Shown here: one piece after another, positions 1 through 7,800 of the stretch
Numbering within the stretch: the stretch's first letter is position 1
Layout: each line of letters begins with the position of its first letter
From: Saccharothrix longispora
GTDB lineage: Bacteria > Actinomycetota > Actinomycetes > Mycobacteriales > Pseudonocardiaceae
Direction: 5' to 3'
DNA length: 64,000 nt
Assembly (NCBI RefSeq): GCF_030852425.1
Contig: NZ_NSDM01000011.1
Span: 124,001 to 188,000, forward strand
Notes under the pieces: generated by a model
What the model was told of the DNA's origin: nothing
Databases searched by the model: none
The model's input: only the letters and a program-made list of their open reading frames with translations
Position numbers and translations under genes: made by a program

Positions 1-151
1 CGACCCCTTCGGGAGAGACCGGTCGATGACCGTGCTCGTCGAGGACGACCGCGTCCTGCTGGTCGCCCCACCCGGCGAGTCGGCGGTGATGTCGGTCACG
101 CAGACCCGCAGGTTGCACCGCCTGCTCGACCAAGCCGCCGACAGGATGTGA
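1..151 (+). CDS. hypothetical protein, C-terminal part
   Basis: The frame is open from the window edge to a TGA at 149-151, giving about 49 residues with no start inside the window. It ends in a basic helical tail ([14 protein letters not shown]). The GTG of the next gene lies 4 bases downstream, so the two are probably cotranscribed. Similar short proteins sit beside the next family in actinobacteria, as I recall. No function can be assigned. Confidence 0.6.
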   Translation, partial: DPFGRDRSMTVLVEDDRVLLVAPPGESAVMSVTQTRRLHRLLDQAADRM

Positions 152-155
152 CCGG

Positions 156-530
156 GTGGACGAGGCGCTCCGGGCCGCCGTGCTCCGCCGGCTGGCCCTG
201 CTGGACGAGGTCGCCGAGCGCGGCGAGGCCGACGCGCTGGTGCCGCTGGCGCGGTCCGAGATCCACCGCCTGGCCGACGGCTGGCGGCTGCTGTTGACCG
301 TGCACCAACCCGATCCGGACGGCCGCTGCGGCGCGTGCCCCGGCGTCCTGCGGCACAAGAAGTGGCCGTGCCAGGTGTGGACGATGGCCCACCAGCACCT
401 CATCGGCGACGGCCTGCCGCACCGCGAGCGCCGCCGACCGCTGCGCCCGCTGCTCCGCCCGAACGACGCGGCGACCACCACCGAGATACCGGCGGTGGTC
501 TCGAAACCGCGACACGCCCTCCCCGACTGA
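156..530 (+). CDS. small Cys-motif protein of unknown function
   Basis: A 124-residue protein starting at a GTG 4 bases after the previous stop. The N-terminal half looks helical. The middle holds C58-x2-C61, then WPC (C72) and H79/H81, spaced like a small metal-binding knuckle. The WPC-x-VW segment recurs in small actinobacterial proteins of unknown role. The C-terminal 40 residues are Arg/Pro-rich and probably disordered. Zn binding is inferred only from the Cys/His spacing. Confidence 0.6.
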   Translation: MDEALRAAVLRRLALLDEVAERGEADALVPLARSEIHRLADGWRLLLTVHQPDPDGRCGACPGVLRHKKWPCQVWTMAHQHLIGDGLPHRERRRPLRPLLRPNDAATTTEIPAVVSKPRHALPD

Positions 531-580
531 CCCTCCTAGGGCAGGATGACGCCCGGTAGGAGCAATTCCGGGAGGGACGC

Positions 581-1837
581 GTGCACGACGGCAGTGGCCG
601 CATCGTGGTGCAGAACTTGACCAAGCAGTTCGGTCCGGTCGCAGCGGTGCAGAACTTGAGCTTCACGGTGGAACCCGGTTCGGTTACCGGGTTCCTCGGT
701 CCCAACGGCGCGGGCAAGACGACGACGCTGCGCATGCTCCTCGGGTTGGTGACCCCGACCGCGGGCATCGGCCTGATCAACGGCAGGCCGTTCCACCAGC
801 TCGGCAACCCGGGGCGGGTCGTGGGCGCGGTGCTGGAGGCCCAGGGCTTCCACCCGAAGCGCTCGGCGCGCAACCACCTGCGCGTGTACGCGGCGGCGAT
901 CGGCGTGCCGGACTCGCGCGCCGACCAGGTGCTCCAGCTGGTGGGCCTGGGCGCGGCGGGCGAACGCCGGGCGGGCGGGTTCTCGCTGGGCATGAAGCAG
1001 CGGTTGGCACTGGCCACCGCGCTGCTCGGCGACCCGCAGGTCCTCGTGCTCGACGAGCCGGCCAACGGCCTCGACCCGGAGGGCATCGCCTGGCTGCGGA
1101 CGTTCCTCCAGTCGTTCGCCCGCAGCGGTCGCACCGTGCTGATCTCCAGCCACCTGCTGGCGGAGGTCGAGCAGACGGTGGACCAGGTGGTCATCGTCAG
1201 CCGGGGGCAGACCATGTACTACGGGGCGCTGGACAACCTGCGCGACCAGCAGCAGGCCCGCGTGCTCGTGCAGCCGTCGGACGCCGGGGCGCTGGTCGCC
1301 GCGCTCCGCGAGGACGGCGTGGCGGGCATCGAGCAGCTGCCCGACGGCCGGATCGCGGTCGCCGGCGTGGAGGCCAAGCAGGTCGCCGACACGGCCCTGA
1401 GGGCCGGTGTGTCGATCTACGGCATCCAGGAGGAGAAGGCCGACCTGGAGCGCCTGTTCTTCCAGCTCACCAACGGTCAGTACGCGGCGCCGGCCCAGGC
1501 CCAGTACGGAGCCCAGGCCCAGTACGGGCAGCAGCCGCCGGTCCCGCCCGCGGGCAGCGGCTACTACGCGCCGCCGGCCGGGTACCAGCAGCAGCCGGGT
1601 TACCAGCAGCCGGGTTACCCGCCGCAGGGGTACCAGCAGCCGCCGTCGGGCTACCAGCAGCCGCCGTCGGGCTACCACCAGCCGGTGGCGGGCTACCCGC
1701 CGCAGGGGACACCTCCCCAGGGAACGCCCCCGCAGGGCTATCCGCAGCAACCGCCACAGGCACCCGGGTACCAGCAGCCGCCGCAGGACAACCCGTACGG
1801 ACAGCAGCAGGGTGGCGGCCTCGGGGGCGGTGCGTGA
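581..1837 (+). CDS. ABC-2 type transporter ATP-binding protein with Q/P/G/Y-rich tail
   Basis: A 418-residue ATPase with Walker A GPNGAGKT at 40-47, a FSLGMKQ signature near 134, Walker B LVLDEP, the D-loop and the ISSH switch histidine. About residues 1-297 form a normal DrrA/CcmA-like subunit. The last 120 residues are almost only Q, P, G, Y and A, with repeats such as GYQQPPS and PPQGTPPQG, and are surely disordered. The GTG start at 581 has a GGGAGGG ribosome site. The permease start overlaps this stop, so the pair should form one exporter. The substrate is unknown. Confidence 0.93.
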   Translation: MHDGSGRIVVQNLTKQFGPVAAVQNLSFTVEPGSVTGFLGPNGAGKTTTLRMLLGLVTPTAGIGLINGRPFHQLGNPGRVVGAVLEAQGFHPKRSARNHLRVYAAAIGVPDSRADQVLQLVGLGAAGERRAGGFSLGMKQRLALATALLGDPQVLVLDEPANGLDPEGIAWLRTFLQSFARSGRTVLISSHLLAEVEQTVDQVVIVSRGQTMYYGALDNLRDQQQARVLVQPSDAGALVAALREDGVAGIEQLPDGRIAVAGVEAKQVADTALRAGVSIYGIQEEKADLERLFFQLTNGQYAAPAQAQYGAQAQYGQQPPVPPAGSGYYAPPAGYQQQPGYQQPGYPPQGYQQPPSGYQQPPSGYHQPVAGYPPQGTPPQGTPPQGYPQQPPQAPGYQQPPQDNPYGQQQGGGLGGGA

Positions 1838-2709
1838 TGGGCAACCTGATCAAGGCGGAGTTCCGCAAGACGACCACCACGGGTCTGTGGTGGGGCCTGC
1901 TGATCCCGACCGTGCTGCTGGCGCTGGGCTGGGCGCTCGGCACCGGCGCCATCGGCAAGGGCATCATGGACGTCGTCAGCAGCGAGGAGGCCGAGGAGCT
2001 GACCAGGCTGCTCGGGGTGGACCCGGCGCAGTGGCAGGTCTCGCTGTTCGGCATGGCCCGCAGCATCAACGTGGCCACGATCTTCCCGATGATCTTCGGC
2101 GGGCTCGCGATCTCGAACGAGATCAACCGCAGGACGATCACCACGACGTTCCTCACCGCGCCCACGCGCGTCGCCGCGCTGACCGCGAAGCTGGTCGTCT
2201 ACGTGGCGTGGGGCGCGATCTACGGCATCGCGATCGTGGCCGCGGTGAGCATCGGCATCGTGATCACCTCGGACTCCGGCGCGCTGCCGGACCCGGCCGG
2301 GTGGTTGGCGCTGGCCGCGGTCGGCGTCCTGTCGTCGATCCTGATGACGATGTTCGGCGTGGGCGTCGGCGCGCTGATGACGAGCGTGGTGGGCACCACC
2401 GTGGTGCTGATCCTCTACATGCTGATCATCGAGAACGGCATCCAGCTCGTGCTGGCCTCGCAGAACCTGCCGGAGATCATCGGCTTCCTGCCCAACGGCG
2501 CGGTGAACGGCATGACCGGGTCGGTCGCGTCGTCGCTGTTCCTGGCCAACGCGGGCGTGGTGCCGGACGAGCTGGTGGACGTGATGCGGGCGATCGCGGG
2601 GGCGTTGGGGGCGTTCGACTGGTGGCTGAGCGGGTTGATCTTCCTGGTGTGGACCGGGTTGTTCTTCCTGGGCGGGTGGGCCGCCACCCAGCGCAAGGAC
2701 ATCACGTGA
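1837..2709 (+). CDS. ABC-2 type transporter permease
   Basis: A 290-residue membrane protein with about six hydrophobic segments and an N-terminal amphipathic start (MGNLIKAEFRKTTTTGLWWG), as in ABC-2 permeases of the DrrB/ABC2_membrane type. The ATG at 1837 overlaps the ATPase stop by one base (TGATG). A GTG at 1834 would give a one-residue longer product with a 4-base overlap. It partners the upstream ATPase. No substrate clue is present. Confidence 0.88.
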   Translation: MGNLIKAEFRKTTTTGLWWGLLIPTVLLALGWALGTGAIGKGIMDVVSSEEAEELTRLLGVDPAQWQVSLFGMARSINVATIFPMIFGGLAISNEINRRTITTTFLTAPTRVAALTAKLVVYVAWGAIYGIAIVAAVSIGIVITSDSGALPDPAGWLALAAVGVLSSILMTMFGVGVGALMTSVVGTTVVLILYMLIIENGIQLVLASQNLPEIIGFLPNGAVNGMTGSVASSLFLANAGVVPDELVDVMRAIAGALGAFDWWLSGLIFLVWTGLFFLGGWAATQRKDIT

Positions 2710-2792
2710 CGGTGTGACCCCGTTCTCGGAGGCCGTCCCGGTGTTGGTCGTCGGGGCGGCCTCCGCTTTCCGGTCGACCTACTGTGGTGGGC

Positions 2793-5700
2793 GTGACCGA
2801 CACCGACGGCTGGATCAGGCGACTCGCGCGCGCGTGCTGGCAGCACCGCTCCCTCGTGGTGTGGTCGGTGCTCGCGGCGGTCGTGGGGGTGGGGCTCCAG
2901 GCCGCCGGGCCGCTGCTGATCAAGGCCGCCGTGGACGACGCGGTGGCCGGGCGCACCGACCGCCTCACCTGGCTCGCGGCCGTGCTGGTCGGGCTGGAGC
3001 TGCTCACCTTCGGCACCGCGTTCGTGCGCCGCTACCTGGGCGGCCGGCTGGCCGTGGACGTGCAGCACGACCTGCGGCAGGCCGTGTTCGGCGCGGTGCA
3101 GCGGCTGGACGGGCACAAGCAGGACGCGCTGCGCACCGGGCAGGTGGTGTCGCGCTCGATCACCGACCTCCAACTGGTCAACAGCCTGCTCTCGATGACC
3201 CCGCTGGCGTTCGGCACGGTCGTCTTCGCGGTGGCCGCGCTGGTCGCCATGTTCTGGCTGTCGCCGTTGCTCACGGTGATCGCCTTGGTCGTCGTGCCCG
3301 CCGTGGGGGTGGTCGCGGCGCGCAGCAGGCTGACGCTCTTCCCGGCCACCTGGTCGGCGCAGCAGCGGGCGGCGGACGTGGCGCAGCACGTCGAGGAGAC
3401 CGTCACCGGCGTGCGCGTGGTGAAGGGGTTCGGGCAGGAGGCGCGGGAGGTCGCCCGGCTGGAGTCGCGGGCGAAGGCGCTGTTCGCGGAGCGGATGCGG
3501 GCGGCCCGGCTGACCTCGAAGCCGGCGGCGACGCTGACCGCGTTCCCCTACCTGGGCCAGGTCGCGGTGCTCGCGCTGGGCGGGTGGCTGGCGCTGCGCG
3601 GCGAGGTGTCCCTCGGCACGTTCCTGGCGTTCGCGACGTACGTGGCGAACCTGGTCGGCCCGACCCGGCTGATCTCCAGCCTGATGGTGACGGCGCAGCT
3701 GGCGCGCGCGGGCGTGGAGCGGGTGTACGAGCTGGTCGACTCGCAGCCGGACGTGGTGGACGGCGAGCGCGACGTGCCGGCGGGGCCGGTGGGGGTGGAG
3801 CTGCGGGACGTGTCGTTCGGCTACACGCGCAGCGAGCCGGTGCTGTCCGGGGTGTCGCTGCGGGTCGAGCCGGGCGAGACGCTGGCCGTGGTCGGCACGG
3901 CGGGTTCGGGCAAGTCGACGATCTCGCTGCTGCTCCCCCGGTTCTACGACGTGCACGGGGGTTCGGTGCTGGTGGGCGGCGTGGACGTGCGGGAGCTGCG
4001 GCTGGAGTCGCTGCGGCGGACCGTGGGCACGGTGTTCGAGGAGGCGTTCCTGTTCTCCGACACGGTGCGCGCGAACATCGCCTACGGCGTGCCGGACGCG
4101 TCCGACGAGCAGGTCCGCGCGGCCGCGCGGGCGGCCGAGGCGCACGGGTTCGTCGAGGCCCTGCCGAACGGCTACGACACCGTGGTCGGCGAGCGCGGGC
4201 TGACCCTGTCGGGCGGCCAGCGACAGCGGGTGGCGCTGGCCAGGGCGCTGCTGTCGGACCCGAGGGTGCTGGTGATGGACGACGCGACGTCGGCCGTGGA
4301 CAACGCCACCGAGGCCGCGATCCACCGCACGCTGGCCGCCGTGACCGCCGGGCGCACCACGGTGCTGGTCGCGCACCGCCGGTCGTCGCTGGCGCTGGCG
4401 GACCGGATCGCGGTGCTCGACGCGGGCCGCCTGGTCGACGTCGGCACGCACGAGGAGCTGACCGCCCGCTGCCGGCTGTACCGCGACCTGCTGGCGGGGC
4501 CCGGTGAGGCGATCGAGCAGGTGGACCCCCGGGCGGACGCGCGCCTGGAACCCGGCCCGGACGGGGTGACGCCCGAGCTGTGGCCGGACTCGGACGAGGA
4601 CGAGCTGACCGTGCGGGCGGCGAACCGGGCGGTCAGCGCCGCGCCGAAGGTGGCCCGGGGCGGTGGCGGCACGTCGGCGCTGCTGGGCGGCACCCCGCCC
4701 ACGCCGGAGCTGGTCGAGCGGGTCCGGGCCCTGCCGCCGGCGCGGGACGAGCCGGACCTGCGCGGCGAGGACCCGACGGCGCCCGACCCGGGCTTCCGGC
4801 TGCGCTCGCTGCTGCGGCCGGTGCGGTGGGCGATGGTGGGCGTCGGCGGGCTGCTGCTGGTCGACACGGCGCTGGCCGTGGCGCTGCCCGGCCTGGTGCG
4901 GCTGGGCGTCGACCGGGGCGTGGTGGGCGGCGCGGCCGGCTGGCTGTGGGCGGCGGCGGCGATCGGGTTCGCCCTGGTCGCGCTGGGCTGGCTGGCGTCG
5001 GCGGTCGGCACCGTCGTCACGTCCCGGGTCGGCGAGCGGCTGCTCTACCTGTTGCGTGTGCGCAGCTACGCCCATCTGCAACGACTCGGTCTGGACTACT
5101 ACGAGCGCGAGATGGCCGGGCGCATCATGACCCGGATGACGACGGACGTGGACGCCCTGTCGAGCTTCCTCCAGACGGGCCTGACCACGTTCGCGATCAG
5201 CGTGCTGACGGTGGCGGGCATCGCGGTGGCGCTGGTGGTGACCGACCCCGGGCTGGCCCTGGTGGCGCTGAGCGTGCTGCCGGTGCTGCTGGTCGCGACG
5301 GTGATCTTCCAGCGGGTGTCGTCGCGGGCCTACGCGGAGGCGCGGGAACGCGTGAGCGCGGTCAACGCCGACCTCCAGGAGAACGTGTCCGGCCTGCGCG
5401 TCTCCCAGGCCTACACGCGCGAGTCGCGTTCGGCGGAGGCGTTCGCCGAGCGCAGCGACGCCTACCGCCGCTCCCGCATCCGGGCGCAGCGCTACATCGC
5501 CACCTACTTCCCGTTCCTGGCGCTGCTGTCGGGGGTCGCGCAGGCGGCGGTCCTGGTGGTCGGGGCGTACCGGGTGGCCGAGGGCTCGCTGTCGACGGGC
5601 GTGCTGCTGGCGTTCGTGCTGTACCTGGGGCTGTTCTTCGCGCCGCTGTACCAGCTGTCCGGCGTGTTCGACGGCTACCAGCAGGCGCGGGTCGGCCTCA

Positions 5701-6551
5701 GCCGCATCGGCGACCTGTTGCGCACGCCCACCTCCGTGCCGCCCGCAGAGCACCCGGTGGGCGTGTCGGGGCTGCGGGGCGAGGTGGAGCTGCGCGACGT
5801 CTCGTTCGCCTACCAGGGCACCGCCGCGCCGGCGCTGGCGGACGTGTCGCTGCACGTCCGGCCCGGCGAGACGGTGGCGCTGGTGGGCGCGACCGGCGCG
5901 GGCAAGTCGACGCTGGTCAAGCTGGTGGCCAGGTTCTACGACGTCACGTCCGGGCAGGTGCTGATCGACGGCGTCGACGTCCGCGACTACGACCTGTCGG
6001 CGCTGCGGCAGCGGCTGGGCGTCGTGCCGCAGGAGGCGCACCTGTTCGGCGGCGACGTGGCCGAGAACGTGGCGTACGGGAACCCGGACGCCTCGCGGGC
6101 GCAGGTCGAGGCGGCGGTCCGCGCGGTGGGCGCCCTGCCGACCGTGGCGTCGCTGCCCAACGCCTTCCGCCAGCAGGTCGGCGAACGCGGCCAGGGGCTG
6201 TCCGCGGGGCAGCGCCAGCTGGTCGCCCTGGCCCGCGCCGAGCTGGTGCGGCCGGCGCTGCTGCTGCTCGACGAGGCCACCGCCGCGCTGGACCCGGCGA
6301 CGGAGTCGGCGGTGCTGGCGGCGGGCGACCACCTGGCGGGTGCGCGCACGACGTTCGTGGTGGCCCACCGCCTGGCGACCGCCGCCCGCGCCGACCGGAT
6401 CGTGGTGCTGGCCGACGGCCGGATCGCCGAGGTGGGCACGCACGCCGAGCTGCTGGAGGCGGGCGGCCCCTACGCGCGGCTGTGGGCGCACGGCGTGGGC
6501 GAGGCCGCCCCGGACGACGCGGACGACGCCGTGGGCGCGCAGGTGGGCTGA
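2793..6551 (+). CDS. fused ABC exporter, TMD-NBD-TMD-NBD
   Basis: About 1252 residues hold two complete exporter halves. NBD1 has Walker A GTAGSGKST at 368-376, LSGGQ at 472-476 and Walker B ending MDD, with D497 where the catalytic Glu is expected. NBD2 has GATGAGKST at 1032-1040, a variant LSAGQ at 1136-1140 and normal LLDE (E1161). An acidic linker of about 110 residues joins the halves. The D497 and LSAGQ changes fall in the same composite ATP site, as in heterodimeric exporters with one degenerate site. The start is taken at GTG 2793 because a TACTGT -10 box lies 7 bases ahead. GTG 2784 is the longer alternative. The substrate is unknown. Confidence 0.9.
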   Translation: MTDTDGWIRRLARACWQHRSLVVWSVLAAVVGVGLQAAGPLLIKAAVDDAVAGRTDRLTWLAAVLVGLELLTFGTAFVRRYLGGRLAVDVQHDLRQAVFGAVQRLDGHKQDALRTGQVVSRSITDLQLVNSLLSMTPLAFGTVVFAVAALVAMFWLSPLLTVIALVVVPAVGVVAARSRLTLFPATWSAQQRAADVAQHVEETVTGVRVVKGFGQEAREVARLESRAKALFAERMRAARLTSKPAATLTAFPYLGQVAVLALGGWLALRGEVSLGTFLAFATYVANLVGPTRLISSLMVTAQLARAGVERVYELVDSQPDVVDGERDVPAGPVGVELRDVSFGYTRSEPVLSGVSLRVEPGETLAVVGTAGSGKSTISLLLPRFYDVHGGSVLVGGVDVRELRLESLRRTVGTVFEEAFLFSDTVRANIAYGVPDASDEQVRAAARAAEAHGFVEALPNGYDTVVGERGLTLSGGQRQRVALARALLSDPRVLVMDDATSAVDNATEAAIHRTLAAVTAGRTTVLVAHRRSSLALADRIAVLDAGRLVDVGTHEELTARCRLYRDLLAGPGEAIEQVDPRADARLEPGPDGVTPELWPDSDEDELTVRAANRAVSAAPKVARGGGGTSALLGGTPPTPELVERVRALPPARDEPDLRGEDPTAPDPGFRLRSLLRPVRWAMVGVGGLLLVDTALAVALPGLVRLGVDRGVVGGAAGWLWAAAAIGFALVALGWLASAVGTVVTSRVGERLLYLLRVRSYAHLQRLGLDYYEREMAGRIMTRMTTDVDALSSFLQTGLTTFAISVLTVAGIAVALVVTDPGLALVALSVLPVLLVATVIFQRVSSRAYAEARERVSAVNADLQENVSGLRVSQAYTRESRSAEAFAERSDAYRRSRIRAQRYIATYFPFLALLSGVAQAAVLVVGAYRVAEGSLSTGVLLAFVLYLGLFFAPLYQLSGVFDGYQQARVGLSRIGDLLRTPTSVPPAEHPVGVSGLRGEVELRDVSFAYQGTAAPALADVSLHVRPGETVALVGATGAGKSTLVKLVARFYDVTSGQVLIDGVDVRDYDLSALRQRLGVVPQEAHLFGGDVAENVAYGNPDASRAQVEAAVRAVGALPTVASLPNAFRQQVGERGQGLSAGQRQLVALARAELVRPALLLLDEATAALDPATESAVLAAGDHLAGARTTFVVAHRLATAARADRIVVLADGRIAEVGTHAELLEAGGPYARLWAHGVGEAAPDDADDAVGAQVG

Positions 6552-6584
6552 CCCCTCGGCCCCGCCGGCGGCGGGGCCGAGGGG
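6552..6584. terminator. bidirectional terminator hairpin
   Basis: A perfect 15-bp stem (6552-6566 with 6570-6584) closed by a 3-base loop lies between the convergent stops at 6551 and 6591. There is no T tract, as is usual in actinobacteria. It can serve the ABC exporter and the SRPBCC gene. Confidence 0.85.
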
Positions 6585-6590
6585 TCCCGG

Positions 6591-7088
6591 TCAGGAGGCC
6601 AGGACCTCGTCGAGCTGCTCGTAGCCCTCGACCACGCCGGTCTGCATGCCGGAGGACAGGGCCATGTCGCGCACCTCGAACGAGTCGTACACGCTGACCG
6701 CGTCGAGCCGCGTGCGGCCGTCGCCCAGGTCGGTCAGCGTCAGCGTCTCCAGGCACACGCCGTCGGGGAAGCCCCCGAAGGTGAACGTCTGCACGATCCG
6801 CGACGGCTCGCGCACCTCGTGGAACGAGCCGTAGAACCCGTACTCCTCGTCGCCGCGGGTGTGCTTGTACCGGTACGCGCCGCCGGTGGTGGCGTCCCAG
6901 CGCTCCACGACCATGGTCACCGAGCGCGGTCCGAGCCACCGGGCGACCAGGTCGGGGTCGGTGTGGGCGCGGAACACGGCCGCGGGCGGGGCGGCGAACT
7001 CGCGGCTGATGCGGATGGTCGGCACCGCCGGGTCGGCGGCGATGGTGGTCTCGGGGTGGGTGGTCGTGGAATGGGTGGTCGTGGTCAT
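6591..7088 (-). CDS. SRPBCC (AHSA1-like) domain protein
   Basis: A 165-residue START/Bet v1-fold protein. After a Thr/His-rich leader of about 20 residues comes the AHSA1 pattern: ISREFAAPPAAVFRAHTDPD, then ARWLGP near 50, a GGAYRY strand and a GYEQLDEVL final helix. It would bind a hydrophobic ligand. The ligand is unknown. The ATG overlaps the stop of the upstream ArsR gene by 4 bases, so the two are translationally coupled. ArsR/SRPBCC pairs are common in actinobacteria. Confidence 0.88.
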   Translation of the reverse strand: MTTTTHSTTTHPETTIAADPAVPTIRISREFAAPPAAVFRAHTDPDLVARWLGPRSVTMVVERWDATTGGAYRYKHTRGDEEYGFYGSFHEVREPSRIVQTFTFGGFPDGVCLETLTLTDLGDGRTRLDAVSVYDSFEVRDMALSSGMQTGVVEGYEQLDEVLAS

Positions 7089-7441
7089 GACGCTTCTCCT
7101 TCACGCACGTCGGGGGTGGCCTCGTCGGCCAGGTCTGCGAGCACGGCGTCGAGCCGCCGGTAGCGCTGTTCGGCCTCGTGCCGGTAGCGCTCGATCCACT
7201 TCGCCATCAGGTCGAAGACCTCCGCCTCGAGGTGGACGGGTCGCCGTTGCGCCTGCTTGCCGCGGCTGACCAGCCCGGCGTCCTCCAGCACCTTCAGGTG
7301 CTTCGACACGGCCTGCACGGTCACGGGGTACGGCTCGGCCAACTCGTTGACCGTCGCGTCGGCCACCGCGAGCCGCGCCACCATGTCGCGCCGGATCGGG
7401 TCGGCCAGGGCCGAGAAGACCCGCGACAACCGGTCGTCCAC
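7085..7441 (-). CDS. ArsR-family transcriptional regulator
   Basis: About 118 residues with a winged helix: FSALADPIRRDMVARLA, then the recognition helix VTVQAVSKHLKVLEDAGLV and the wing RGKQAQRRPVHLE. No cysteine metal site is visible, so it belongs to the metal-independent ArsR group that pairs with SRPBCC proteins. The start is put at GTG 7441, which has AAGGAGG 5 bases ahead. GTG 7447 is also possible. The upstream promoter carries two matching palindromes, so autoregulation is likely. Confidence 0.88.
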   Translation of the reverse strand: MDDRLSRVFSALADPIRRDMVARLAVADATVNELAEPYPVTVQAVSKHLKVLEDAGLVSRGKQAQRRPVHLEAEVFDLMAKWIERYRHEAEQRYRRLDAVLADLADEATPDVREGEAS

Positions 7442-7454
7442 CGCCACCTCCTTG

Positions 7455-7472
7455 TTCAACCGCTCGGTTGAA
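7455..7472 (-). promoter_or_regulatory. ArsR operator, proximal
   Basis: The palindrome TTCAACCGCTCGGTTGAA lies between the -10 box and the ribosome site of the arsR gene. It shares the form TCAACC-N4-GGTTGA with the distal site, 45 bp away centre to centre. Binding here would cover the transcription start. Confidence 0.65.
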
Positions 7473-7475
7473 CAC

Positions 7476-7504
7476 AACCTACGACGCGTCACCAGTGAAG
7501 TCAA
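7476..7504 (-). promoter_or_regulatory. promoter of the arsR/SRPBCC operon
   Basis: On the minus strand TTGACT (7504-7499) and TAGGTT (7481-7476) are separated by exactly 17 bp, close to the housekeeping -35/-10 consensus. The two TCAACC-N4-GGTTGA palindromes flank or overlap it. Confidence 0.7.
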
Positions 7505-7516
7505 CCGACAGGTTGA
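7501..7516 (-). promoter_or_regulatory. ArsR operator, distal
   Basis: TCAACCGACAGGTTGA overlaps the -35 box of the arsR promoter and repeats the half-sites of the proximal operator. Confidence 0.6.
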
Positions 7517-7800
7517 ACAAGCAGGTCACACGATCGGGTTCAGAATGGTGAACACCTCACCGCCCGGCGGGACCGGCGGTGCGCACGACGCCGGCGGGCC
7601 GGCACCCCCGCGGGACGCGTGACGGGCCTAACCTCAAGAGGTGCTCAAGCACCCATAACGGGACCGATGACGTGATCGATCCTGTGAGTGAGACCTCTGC
7701 GCCGGGCACCTCCTGTGTGTGAACTGCACCAGACGGGGGACTAGCCTGGACAGGAGTGAGTCATTGCCAAGAGCGAGATGGATAGAGGCGAGCACCAGCC
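7517..7800. other. intergenic region upstream of kgd
   Basis: With 7442-7516 this makes a gene-free stretch of about 360 bases between the divergent arsR and kgd genes. The left part is the arsR promoter. The rest should carry the kgd promoter and leader, but no clear -35/-10 pair or riboswitch-like fold could be picked out. Confidence 0.5.

Noticed and set aside
2415-6491. A 1358-codon open frame opposite the ABC exporter
   Set aside because: It is the high-GC shadow of the fused exporter. The product is mostly Arg/His/Gln/Gly with no domain, and the plus strand has perfect ABC motifs.
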